A DNA stretch of 5,463 nucleotides from Pseudomonadota bacterium (lineage in GTDB: Bacteria > Pseudomonadota > Gammaproteobacteria > Steroidobacterales > Steroidobacteraceae), in assembly GCA_021820785.1 (NCBI GenBank), contig JAKADE010000221.1, forward strand, positions 1 through 5,463, given 5' to 3'. The position numbers and the translations under genes are program-made. Of this stretch, positions 1-5,463 are shown in pieces. The notes beneath the pieces are model-generated. The model did no database searches. It worked only from the letters and a program-made list of their open reading frames with translations, and had not been told where the DNA came from. The first letter of the stretch is position 1; every line of letters begins with the position of its first letter.

Positions 1-144
1 TGCGATGAACTCATCATCATTGCCGCCGGCACGGTCGTCGTGCAGGCCCCGCCGCAGGAGCTGCAGGCGCGCGCCGGCACCGCATCGCTGGAGGAGGCCT
101 TCGTGCGCCTGGCGGGCCTCGGCGCGGCGGAGCCGTCCGCATGA
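1..144 (+). CDS. ABC transporter ATP-binding protein, C-terminal end (partial)
   Basis: This frame is open from the left edge and ends in TGA at 142-144, giving the last 47 residues of a protein whose start lies outside the window. It begins CDELIIIAAGTVV and ends with SLEEAFVRLAGL. This is the usual end of NatA/CcmA-type ABC ATPases: the 'CD.i.ii..G.vv..g...el' strand just after the H-loop region, then a 'sLEeaFlrLtg' helix. No Walker motifs are in the window, so the assignment rests on this tail and on the neighbour. The stop overlaps the permease start by 4 nt (ATGA), which implies translational coupling. The protein would power the membrane subunit encoded next, as a cytoplasmic ATPase of an ABC-2 exporter. 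The substrate cannot be told. Confidence 0.85.
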   Translation, partial: CDELIIIAAGTVVVQAPPQELQARAGTASLEEAFVRLAGLGAAEPSA

Positions 145-1316
145 ACGCGATCTGGCGCGTCTTTCGCAAGGAGTTCCGCGAGACGCTGCGTGATCGGCGC
201 TCGCTGTTCACGACGCTGGTGATTGGGCCGCTGCTGATGCCGGCGCTGATCTCCGTGGCGCTCTCGATGGCGATCCGCCACGGTGGCGCCCCCGGTGATG
301 GACCGATCGTGCTCACGGTGGCGCATGCCGAGCGCGCCCCGCAGCTGCTTCAGTTCCTGCGCCAGTACCGGGTTCACATCCGCCCGGTGCAGGCCGACCG
401 TGCTGCGGCGCGCGCGAGGGTCAAACGTACGCATGGACCGCTGCTGTACGTTCCGCGCGACTTCGGCGCGCGGCTCGCCGCCGGCAAGCCCGCATCGCTG
501 CGACTGTACGCCGATGAGTCCGAACGCGCGGTGCAGAGCCGGGTGCAGCGGCTCGCGAGTCTGATCGGACTGTACGGCGGCACCATCGCCCGCCTGCGCC
601 TGGTGGCCCGCGGCCTCGACCCGCAGCTGCTCGCACCGATTGCGCTGCACGCCATCGACATCTCCACGCCGCAGAGCCGCGCGGCGCTCGTGCTCGGCAT
701 GCTGAGCTATGCGATTCTGCTGACGATGCTGATGAGCGGACTGTACATCGCCATCGACGCGACGTCCGGGGAGCGCGAGCGCGGCTCGCTCGAGCCGCTG
801 CTGACCATGCCAGTGCGGCGTGAGCACCTGGTGTACGGCAAGATGCTCGCCGCCTGCGCCATGATGACGGTGTCACTCGTGCTGACGGTGGCCGCGTTCG
901 CATTCGCGCTGCATCACATTGGACTTGACCGGCTCGGTATGAGCGCGAACTTCGGTCCGGCCGTTGCGGCCGGCATCGTGCTCGGCTGCCTGCCCCTCAT
1001 TCCGGCGGGCGCTGCACTGATGACGCTCGTGGCCGCCTATACGCGCAGTTACCGCGAAGCGCAGACGTATGTCGGACTGGTTCTGCTGATTCCGACGCTG
1101 CCGCTGATCTTTGCGAATATCATGGGGCTGCGGCCGCGGCCGGCACTCATGGCGGTCCCTTCGCTCAGCCAGCACTTCATCATCATGAGTCTGCTGCGCG
1201 CCCAGCCGCTGCCGGCGACGGATCTGGCGATCTCGGCCGGCGTGACGCTCGCCCTCGGCGCGGTGTTGACGTTTTTCGCCGGCCGGCTGTACCGGCGCGA
1301 GAAGCTGCTCGGCTGA
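141..1316 (+). CDS. ABC-2 type transporter permease (NatB-like)
   Basis: 391 residues, a normal length for NatB/YhaP-type permeases. The N-terminus (FRKEFRETLRDRRSLF) is the typical amphipathic start of the family. A first membrane helix at about 22-45 is followed by a large extracytoplasmic domain (about 46-180), then five more hydrophobic segments near 181-205, 235-257, 274-299, 308-330 and 362-381. The family signature SGERERGSLEPLL lies at 209-221 in the cytoplasmic loop after helix 2, and YREAQTY at 304-310 matches the conserved (K/R)EAQ(T/S)Y stretch. The start at 141 overlaps the ATPase stop by 4 nt and has GGAG at 129-132, 8 nt upstream. It should form the membrane channel of an ABC exporter with the upstream ATPase. 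NatAB of Bacillus exports sodium, but this family is broad, so sodium export is not established here. Confidence 0.9.
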   Translation: MNAIWRVFRKEFRETLRDRRSLFTTLVIGPLLMPALISVALSMAIRHGGAPGDGPIVLTVAHAERAPQLLQFLRQYRVHIRPVQADRAAARARVKRTHGPLLYVPRDFGARLAAGKPASLRLYADESERAVQSRVQRLASLIGLYGGTIARLRLVARGLDPQLLAPIALHAIDISTPQSRAALVLGMLSYAILLTMLMSGLYIAIDATSGERERGSLEPLLTMPVRREHLVYGKMLAACAMMTVSLVLTVAAFAFALHHIGLDRLGMSANFGPAVAAGIVLGCLPLIPAGAALMTLVAAYTRSYREAQTYVGLVLLIPTLPLIFANIMGLRPRPALMAVPSLSQHFIIMSLLRAQPLPATDLAISAGVTLALGAVLTFFAGRLYRREKLLG

Positions 1317-1350
1317 AGGGTGCGCTTGTACCAACTCGAAGGACTGACCC

Positions 1351-1355
1351 GGAGG
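1351..1355 (+). promoter_or_regulatory. Ribosome binding site of the SIMPL gene
   Basis: GGAGG lies 8 nt before the ATG at 1364, in the 47-bp gap after the permease. It supports that start and shows the gene can be translated independently of the permease. No convincing promoter is visible in the gap, so read-through transcription from the ABC genes is likely. Confidence 0.7.
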
Positions 1356-1363
1356 CTTCGCCG

Positions 1364-2080
1364 ATGAAACATCTGCTCATCCTTGCGCTGGCGCTCACGC
1401 CGGCGCTCGCCCAGGCCGCTGCGCCCCACGTTGTGTCGGCGCCGGCCACGCTGCAGGTGAGTGCCGGGGCGACCGTCGACCCCGCGCCGGACCGCGTCTA
1501 TATCGAAGTGGGCGTGAGGACGGAGGCGCTTCAGCCGAAAGTCGCCGCCGCGGACAACGCGTCGCGTGTGGCGAACGTGTTGGCCGCCGTACGCAAGGCG
1601 GCGGGCCCCGGGGCGCAGCTGACGACGGCCGATTACTCGGTGGCGCCCCAGTACCAGTATTCCAGTACCGGCAAACCGCCGGCCGTGACCGGCTACACGG
1701 TGACCAATCTGGTGCGCGTGCGGCTCGATGACCTCACGCGCATCGGGAGCGTGATCGATGCGGCCAATGAGGCCGGCGCCAACGTGCAGCAGAGCCTTCG
1801 TTTCGCCCTGCGTCACCCCGAGGTCGCCCGGGTCCAGGCCTTGACGCTGGCGGCCCATCGGGCGCGTGCGGCGGCCGGTGCGCTTGCGGCCGCCCTGGGT
1901 CTTCGCGTCGTGCGCATCCTCCAGGTGCGCCAATCCGGCGGTGCGGTGCGAATGCCTGCGCCCATGGGCTTCGCGCAAGTGCTGCGGGCGCAGCGCATGG
2001 CGCCGGCCACGCCCATCGAATCCGGCAGCCTCCAGGTGAGCGCGGACGTCAGCCTGACTGTGGCGGTGGCGCCCCGGTAG
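1364..2080 (+). CDS. Secreted SIMPL (DUF541) domain protein
   Basis: 238 residues. Residues 1-18 form a Sec signal peptide (basic MKH, hydrophobic LLILALALTPALA, cleavage probably after AQA near residue 18). There is no lipobox cysteine, so a soluble periplasmic protein is expected. The mature part reads as a SIMPL/DUF541 domain (BP26/OMP28, YggE relatives). It has a first strand ATLQVSAGATV, then VYIEVGVRTEA (45-55), a helix, the marker YSVAPQYQY (91-99), GYTVTN (110-115), a 'DLTRIGSVIDAANEAGAN' stretch (123-140) and a closing strand SLQVSADVSLTVAV. Family members are periplasmic or outer-membrane-associated; YggE has been linked to oxidative stress tolerance, but the biochemical role is not settled. 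The gene follows the ABC exporter pair on the same strand and may be co-transcribed with it. The C-terminal half is unusually Ala/Arg-rich but within the normal domain length. Confidence 0.88.
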   Translation: MKHLLILALALTPALAQAAAPHVVSAPATLQVSAGATVDPAPDRVYIEVGVRTEALQPKVAAADNASRVANVLAAVRKAAGPGAQLTTADYSVAPQYQYSSTGKPPAVTGYTVTNLVRVRLDDLTRIGSVIDAANEAGANVQQSLRFALRHPEVARVQALTLAAHRARAAAGALAAALGLRVVRILQVRQSGGAVRMPAPMGFAQVLRAQRMAPATPIESGSLQVSADVSLTVAVAPR

Positions 2081-2109
2081 GCGTACGCTGCCGGTACATT
2101 CACGATCGC

Positions 2110-2127
2110 GGCACGCCGCGGCGTGCC
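2110..2127. promoter_or_regulatory. 18-bp perfect palindrome upstream of the CBS gene
   Basis: GGCACGCCGCGGCGTGCC is identical to its reverse complement over all 18 bases; the flanking bases do not pair. It ends one base before the Shine-Dalgarno run of the CBS gene and starts 29 bp after the SIMPL stop. It could be an operator for a dimeric regulator, or an RNA hairpin (7-bp stem, CGCG loop) that shapes translation or read-through. There is no T-run after it, so a simple intrinsic terminator is unlikely. The function is inferred only. Confidence 0.45.
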
Positions 2128-2128
2128 C

Positions 2129-2137
2129 GGGAGGAGG
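2129..2137 (+). promoter_or_regulatory. Strong ribosome binding site of the CBS gene
   Basis: GGGAGGAGG is a near-ideal Shine-Dalgarno sequence ending 5 nt before the ATG at 2143. It fixes that start. It directly abuts the palindrome at 2110-2127, so folding of the palindrome in RNA could affect ribosome access. Confidence 0.75.
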
Positions 2138-2142
2138 CTGAC

Positions 2143-2571
2143 ATGATCACCGTGCGCCACCTGCTCGAGTCGAAGAAATCCGCGCTCTACAGCATTGCGC
2201 CGGACGCGCCGGTGCTGGAGGCAGTGCGGTCCATGGCCGAACACGGCGTGGGTGCCCTGCTGGTCATGCGCGACGGCGTCCTGACCGGCATCGTGTCCGA
2301 GCGCGACTATGCCCGCAAAGTCGTGCTGCGCGGGCGCGCCTCGGCACAGACCCCCGTGGCCGACATCATGAGCTCGCCGGTCCTGACGGTCGCTCCGGAT
2401 GCCACCGTCCAGCATTGCATGGTCCTGATGACCGAGCGGCGCATCCGACACCTGCCGGTGGTTCACACCGGCCGCGTGATCGGCGTCGTGTCGATTGGTG
2501 ATCTGGTCAAATCGGTGATCGAGGACCAGCAGCGCACAATCGAGCAGCTGGAAAGCTACATCCACGGCTGA
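2143..2571 (+). CDS. Small protein of two CBS domains
   Basis: 142 residues made almost entirely of a CBS pair (Bateman module). CBS1 spans about 8-62, with VGALLVM and GIVSERDYARKV (49-60). CBS2 spans about 75-130, with the linker DIMSSPVLTVAPDATV, RHLPVV (102-107) and GVVSIGDLVKSVI (114-126). A C-terminal helix ends in QLESYIHG, common to stand-alone CBS proteins of proteobacteria. CBS pairs generally bind adenine nucleotides (AMP, ATP, SAM, NADH) and act as energy or ligand sensors. The S-x-x-D elements in both repeats (SERD, SIGD) have the Asp that usually contacts ribose. No catalytic domain is attached, so it should act on a partner protein that cannot be identified here. The start is set by the strong Shine-Dalgarno sequence at 2129-2137. 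The gene is convergent with ilvA, with 28 bp between the stops. Confidence 0.9.
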   Translation: MITVRHLLESKKSALYSIAPDAPVLEAVRSMAEHGVGALLVMRDGVLTGIVSERDYARKVVLRGRASAQTPVADIMSSPVLTVAPDATVQHCMVLMTERRIRHLPVVHTGRVIGVVSIGDLVKSVIEDQQRTIEQLESYIHG

Positions 2572-2588
2572 CCCGCGCATTGCGGGTC
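2570..2588. terminator. Hairpin between convergent genes, possible bidirectional terminator
   Basis: GACCCGC (2570-2576) pairs perfectly with GCGGGTC (2582-2588) around a 5-nt GCATT loop. The left arm includes the last two bases of the CBS stop codon. It sits between two converging genes, where a shared terminator is expected. Neither side has a uridine tract, so efficiency as an intrinsic terminator is uncertain. Confidence 0.45.
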
Positions 2589-2599
2589 CCGTCGACCGC

Positions 2600-4117
2600 T
2601 CAGGCCCCGAGGAACATCCGGTACGCCGGGTTGCCCGTCTCGTCGGCGTACTCGTAGTGCAGAGCGTTCAGGTGCTGCAGGAATTCCTCGCGCTCGGGCG
2701 TCGGGACCTGGACGCCGGCGAGCACCCGTCCGTAGTCGGTGCCCTGATTGCGGTAGTGGAACAGGCTGATGTTCCAGCGCGAACCGATCGCGTCGAGGAA
2801 TTTCAGCAGCGCCCCGGGTCGCTCAGGAAACTCGAACCGATAGAGCAGCTCATCGCGAATGCCGCGCGCCCGGCCGCCGATCATGTAGCGCACGTGCAGC
2901 TTGGCCATCTCGTTCTCGCTCATGTCGGTGACGGTATAGCCCCCTGCGCGCAGCGCCTGCACCACGCCGTCCTTCTCGGCGCGACCGCGCGCGAGCGAGA
3001 AGCTGACGAACACATGCGCAGCCGCTTCGCTCTCGTATCGATAGTTGAACTCCGTGATGCTGCGCCGGCCGAGGATCTCGCAGAACTGCCGGAAGCTGCC
3101 CGGCCGCTCCGGGATGCAGACCGCGAGCAGCGCCTCGCGCTCCCCACCGAGATCGGCACGCTCGGCCACATGCCGCAGCCGGTCGAAATTGATGTTGGCG
3201 CCGCTCGTGATCGCCGCGAGGCGCTTGCCCTGCCAGTGCTCGCGTGCGACCAGCTTCTTCAGACCCGCCACGGCGAGTGCGCCGGCCGGCTCGACGATCG
3301 AGCGGGTGTCCTCGAACACGTCCTGGATCGCAGCGCAGATTTCGTCGTTGTCGAGCAGGATGATTTCATCGACGTGCCGGCGGCACAGTTCGAAGGTCTC
3401 CTCCCCGATCCGCTTCACGGCGACTCCGTCGGCGAACAGGCCGACCCGCTCGAGCGTGACGCGCCGGCCGGCCTTGAGCGACTCGTACATGCCGGCGGCG
3501 TCCTGTGGCTCGACGCCGATGATCCTGATCCCCGGGTAGAGGTATTTCAGATACACCGACACCCCGGCGATGAGGCCGCCGCCGCCCACCGGGACGAACA
3601 GGGCGTCGAGGTGACCGCCGGTCTGGCGTGCCAGCTCCACCGCGATGGTGCCCTGGCCGGCGATCACGTCCGGATCGTCGAACGGATGGACGAACACCAG
3701 GTTCTGTTCGCGGGCGAGGGCGAGTGCGTGTTCGAAGGCGGTGTCGTAGTCATCCCCGTGCAGCGTGACTTCCCCGCCGAGCGCGCCGACCGCCTGGATC
3801 TTGATCTGCGGGGTGGTCTGCGGCATCACGATGACCGCGCGGATCCCGCGCCGGCGCGCCGCGAGCGCCACGCCCTGGGCGTGGTTGCCGGCCGAGGCAC
3901 ACACCACGCCGCGCTGGGCGGCGGAATCCGACAGCTTCGCGATACGGTTGTAGGCGCCGCGCAGCTTGAATGAAAACACCGGCTGCAGGTCCTCGCGCTT
4001 CAGCAGCACCTCGTTGCCGATCCGCCCGGAGAGGCGCGGGGCCGGTTCGAGCGGCGATTCGATCGCGACGTCGTAGACGCGCGCCTTGAGGATCTGTTCG
4101 ATGTAGGGGCTGACCAT
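2600..4117 (-). CDS. ilvA: Threonine ammonia-lyase, biosynthetic (threonine deaminase)
   Basis: 505 residues, close to the 514 of E. coli IlvA. It deaminates L-threonine to 2-oxobutanoate and ammonia, the committed step of isoleucine synthesis, in the cytoplasm. The PLP domain (about 1-320) has the Schiff-base lysine K51 in SFKLRGAYN, the SAGNHAQG substrate/cofactor loop (75-82), the phosphate-binding GGGGL loop (178-182) and TSGANINFD (304-312), with the serine expected near the pyridine nitrogen. The regulatory part has two ACT-like domains, about 329-401 (starting LLAVCIPERPGSF) and 424-496 (LLYRFEFPERPGAL, FHYRNQGTDYGRV). This is the long form, in which isoleucine inhibits and valine relieves inhibition. 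The N-terminus YIEQILKARVYDVA aligns with YLRAVLRAPVYEAA in E. coli, which supports the ATG at 4117. That start lacks a strong Shine-Dalgarno sequence and sits 6 bp after the hydrolase-like gene's stop, suggesting translational coupling. All key motifs look intact. Confidence 0.97.
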   Translation of the reverse strand: MVSPYIEQILKARVYDVAIESPLEPAPRLSGRIGNEVLLKREDLQPVFSFKLRGAYNRIAKLSDSAAQRGVVCASAGNHAQGVALAARRRGIRAVIVMPQTTPQIKIQAVGALGGEVTLHGDDYDTAFEHALALAREQNLVFVHPFDDPDVIAGQGTIAVELARQTGGHLDALFVPVGGGGLIAGVSVYLKYLYPGIRIIGVEPQDAAGMYESLKAGRRVTLERVGLFADGVAVKRIGEETFELCRRHVDEIILLDNDEICAAIQDVFEDTRSIVEPAGALAVAGLKKLVAREHWQGKRLAAITSGANINFDRLRHVAERADLGGEREALLAVCIPERPGSFRQFCEILGRRSITEFNYRYESEAAAHVFVSFSLARGRAEKDGVVQALRAGGYTVTDMSENEMAKLHVRYMIGGRARGIRDELLYRFEFPERPGALLKFLDAIGSRWNISLFHYRNQGTDYGRVLAGVQVPTPEREEFLQHLNALHYEYADETGNPAYRMFLGA

Positions 4118-4123
4118 GAGCGC

Positions 4124-4927
4124 TCAGGCCGTGAGGAAGGCGTGGATCGCCGCGATGAGCGGCGCCGCACCGGCCCTCAGGGCCGCGATGCCGCTGCAGG
4201 CGGCGCGCTGCGTCTGCGGCGGCAGATCGGCGGCGGTGAGTGCAAATCCGTGCGGATGTTCCGGTGCATGCAGGAGCAGCAGCGGGTGGGCCACGGTGCG
4301 CAGCCGTTCGCGCAGCGGATGAGTCTGTTCGAGCATTCCGGCCTGCGCGGCCGCTGCGGCGTGCTGCAGCCGTTCCCCGCAGGCGGAAAAAAACGCCTCC
4401 GGGTGGGCGTCTGCGCCGCAGTCGGCACGTGCACTGCGGCAGACTGCGCGCAGGAACTCATCGTCCGTCTCTGCCCCGCGCGGTGGCGGGGGCGTCGCAA
4501 CGGTGGGCAACGCGGCAATGATCACGCGCCGCACGGCAGGGTGGGTGGCCAGCAATCCGAGGGCGACGTGAGCGCCGAGGCCGCAGCCCAGCACATCGAT
4601 CTGGCGCAGCCGCATCGTGTCGAGGAAGTCGCCGAGGGCGGCGGCGAGCTCGGCGAACGACAGGCCACCCGGACGGTCGGACTGACCGAATCCCGGCAGA
4701 TCCGGCGCAAACGCCGAGCGGTCCTCGCCGAGTGCGGCCAGCAGCGCGCCGTACAGCTGCCCGGAGTGGCCGGCGGGGTGCAGCGCCAGCAGTGGCGTGG
4801 CTTCCTCGAAGCCGCCGCCGCCCGGGATGGCGTGATGGACGTGCAGTTGCCCGAAGCGGCACTCGAAGTAGCCGCGGCGGACGCGCACCGCGACGCGCGG
4901 CAGCGGAGATGATTTGCGGTTCGGCAT
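4124..4927 (-). CDS. Alpha/beta-hydrolase-fold protein lacking the nucleophile serine
   Basis: 267 residues. Fold markers are clear: RRGYFECRFGQLHVHHA (17-33) as the first strands, LLALHPAGHSG (46-56) at the oxyanion-hole position, FAPDLPGFGQSDRP (73-86), then IDVLGCGLGAHVALGLLATHP (110-130) as strand-elbow-helix. In a working hydrolase the elbow is G-x-S-x-G; here it is G-C-G-L-G, with G116 where Ser is expected. The usual acid after the late strand (HPLLLLHAPEHPHG, 214-227) is not an evident 'G-x-x-D'. No 'GH' precedes the final helix (PLIAAIHAFL), though H262 lies within it. It is probably a pseudoenzyme or uses different chemistry; related subfamilies with other residues at this site (such as G-H-H-T-G) are recalled to exist. 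The ATG at 4927 has no good Shine-Dalgarno sequence, and GTG codons at residues 14 and nearby are alternatives. It lies 6 bp upstream of ilvA in an apparent operon. Confidence 0.85.
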   Translation of the reverse strand: MPNRKSSPLPRVAVRVRRGYFECRFGQLHVHHAIPGGGGFEEATPLLALHPAGHSGQLYGALLAALGEDRSAFAPDLPGFGQSDRPGGLSFAELAAALGDFLDTMRLRQIDVLGCGLGAHVALGLLATHPAVRRVIIAALPTVATPPPPRGAETDDEFLRAVCRSARADCGADAHPEAFFSACGERLQHAAAAAQAGMLEQTHPLRERLRTVAHPLLLLHAPEHPHGFALTAADLPPQTQRAACSGIAALRAGAAPLIAAIHAFLTA

Positions 4928-4938
4928 GATCGAGTGCC

Positions 4939-4967
4939 ATTGTGCCGCAGGCGGCAGGCAGGATTAA
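4939..4967 (-). promoter_or_regulatory. Weak candidate promoter for the hydrolase-ilvA unit
   Basis: Read on the minus strand, TTAATC (4967-4962) and CACAAT (4944-4939) are separated by 17 bp, with 3/6 and 4/6 matches to the sigma70 -35 and -10 boxes. Transcription would start near 4932, only about 5 nt before the ATG at 4927, giving an almost leaderless mRNA; this agrees with the missing Shine-Dalgarno sequence. An inverted repeat TGCCGC-AG-GCGGCA (4943-4956) lies in the spacer and could be an operator. The patch at 4961-4980 is the most AT-rich stretch of this gap. Confidence 0.22.
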
Positions 4968-4988
4968 GCGAAATCAAGCACAGAAGTC

Positions 4989-5006
4989 GCCGGGCTGCCG
5001 CCCGGC
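4989..5006 (-). terminator. Hairpin terminator candidate after the VOC/basic-tail gene
   Basis: GCCGGGC (4989-4995) pairs with GCCCGGC (5000-5006) around a 4-nt loop, starting 4 bp after the stop codon at 5011 when read leftwards. On the minus strand the stem is followed by a T-enriched but interrupted stretch (GACTTCTGTGCTTGATTT). It probably ends the transcript of the right-hand gene and isolates the hydrolase-ilvA unit. Confidence 0.5.
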
Positions 5007-5010
5007 CGCT

Positions 5011-5463
5011 TCAGCGGCGCGGGCGGCGGAGTCGGGACGCGGTCTTCTTCGTACGCACGCGCGCGGCACGCGGCTTGCGCACTGCCGGCCGCGGGGCGGC
5101 CGCCTTGACGCGCCGCCGCGCGATGGACTTCGCGCTCGCCCGTTTCGCGGCGCGCCGTGCGGCCGTCTTGCGTGCGGCCGCGGCACGGCCTGCCGGTTTT
5201 GCCCGGGCGCGCACCGATTTTGGGCGGGTTCTCGCGCCTGACCGTTTCGCCGCAGGCTTCACGCGCGGCGTCGCACGCTTCGCGGTGCGCTTCGCCGCGG
5301 CCTTGCGCGGCCTGCGGGCGGCGCGCTTCGCGGGGCGTGCACGCCGCTTCGGTGCGGCCGCTGCGGTCTGCGCCAGTTCGTGCAGCGCAATCGTGCCACC
5401 CTGCGGATCCATGATCTGGGCGACACGGTCGCCGCCCGACACGACGTGCGGACCGTTCAATAC
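5011..5463 (-). CDS. VOC/glyoxalase-like C-terminus fused to a histone H1-like basic tail (partial)
   Basis: The frame is open to the right edge (GTA then TTG codons), so the N-terminus is missing; the TTG at 5460 need not be the start. Visible: 150 residues. The first ~30 (VLNGPHVVSGGDRVAQIMD, then PQGGTIALHEL) match the closing segment of VOC-superfamily proteins, where 'G.v..GP..vpgGd.i....DPqGa.faLh' is typical. From about residue 37 of the ATG/TTG-numbered frame the sequence becomes a 113-residue tail with 16 Lys, 33 Arg and 33 Ala, plus Pro, and no Asp or Glu. KRAA/RPAKR/AAKR-type motifs recur, as in bacterial H1-like proteins (HC2, AlgP, BpH1). Such tails bind nucleic acid non-specifically. 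So this is probably a small-molecule-binding or metalloenzyme-fold domain with a DNA- or RNA-binding extension. The stop is TGA at 5013-5011. The VOC call rests on a short segment. Confidence 0.68.
   Translation of the reverse strand, partial: VLNGPHVVSGGDRVAQIMDPQGGTIALHELAQTAAAAPKRRARPAKRAARRPRKAAAKRTAKRATPRVKPAAKRSGARTRPKSVRARAKPAGRAAAARKTAARRAAKRASAKSIARRRVKAAAPRPAVRKPRAARVRTKKTASRLRRPRR

Noticed and set aside
1049..1978. A 309-codon minus-strand frame opposite the permease end and SIMPL gene
   Set aside because: It spans the opposite strands of two recognisable genes and the gap between them, with a His/Arg/Gly-rich product lacking any domain. It is explained by high GC content.
2081..2142. 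A promoter for the CBS gene in the SIMPL-CBS gap
   Set aside because: The gap contains the palindrome and the Shine-Dalgarno sequence, but no pair of hexamers close to sigma70 boxes with acceptable spacing could be found by eye.
2657..3973. A 438-codon open frame on the plus strand, antisense to ilvA
   Set aside because: It lies wholly opposite a clearly conserved ilvA, its product matches no family, and it is rich in Asp, Glu, His and Arg as expected for the complement of a GC-biased gene. It is a shadow frame.
4142..4912. A 256-codon plus-strand frame opposite the hydrolase-like gene
   Set aside because: The minus-strand frame has clear alpha/beta-hydrolase motifs. The plus-strand product is low-complexity Arg/Gly/Ala/Gln and is a shadow.
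4458..4940. ATG at 4940 on the minus strand as the start of the hydrolase-like gene
   Set aside because: It is in a different frame from the hydrolase motifs; its product is an Arg-rich shadow. The in-frame ATG is at 4927.
5011..5463. The Lys/Arg/Ala-rich tail as a spurious translation of GC-rich noncoding DNA
   Set aside because: The frame continues directly from a VOC-like segment, has no stop and no acidic residue in ~113 codons, and keeps a regular Lys/Arg/Ala/Pro pattern like known H1-like tails. The opposite-strand frames here have no family resemblance.

Overview
This is a GC-rich window (visibly well above 60% G+C, with strong third-position G/C bias) of tightly packed, recognisable bacterial genes. 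The codon use, short intergenic gaps and long-form biosynthetic threonine deaminase with two ACT-like domains fit a high-GC proteobacterium, most likely a gammaproteobacterium of the Xanthomonadales/Nevskiales/Steroidobacter type. That placement is inferred, since no phylogenetic marker is present.

Left half, plus strand (1-2571): the last 47 codons of an ABC transporter ATPase overlap by 4 nt (ATGA) the start of an ABC-2 type, NatB-like permease (141-1316). After 47 bp comes a secreted SIMPL/DUF541 protein (1364-2080), and after 62 bp a small two-CBS-domain protein (2143-2571). Each of the last two has a clear Shine-Dalgarno sequence. An 18-bp perfect palindrome lies just upstream of the CBS gene's ribosome binding site. 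A 7-bp-stem hairpin overlaps the CBS stop codon and separates it from the convergent ilvA.

Right half, minus strand (5463-2600): the first gene in reading order is cut by the right edge (5463-5011). Its visible N-terminal end looks like the last strand of a VOC/glyoxalase-fold protein, and it runs straight into a ~113-residue Lys/Arg/Ala/Pro tail with no acidic residue, like histone H1-like bacterial tails. A hairpin terminator candidate follows. Then comes an alpha/beta-hydrolase-fold protein (4927-4124) whose nucleophile elbow reads G-C-G-L-G instead of G-x-S-x-G, and which also lacks an obvious catalytic acid and His. Six bp downstream is ilvA (4117-2600), a complete threonine ammonia-lyase with its PLP-site motifs intact. 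The hydrolase-like gene and ilvA look like one transcription unit.

No RNA genes, mobile elements, CRISPR arrays or integration sites were seen. The two most notable items are the VOC/H1-like-tail fusion and the apparently catalytically dead hydrolase paired with ilvA. No clearly new multi-gene system is visible.
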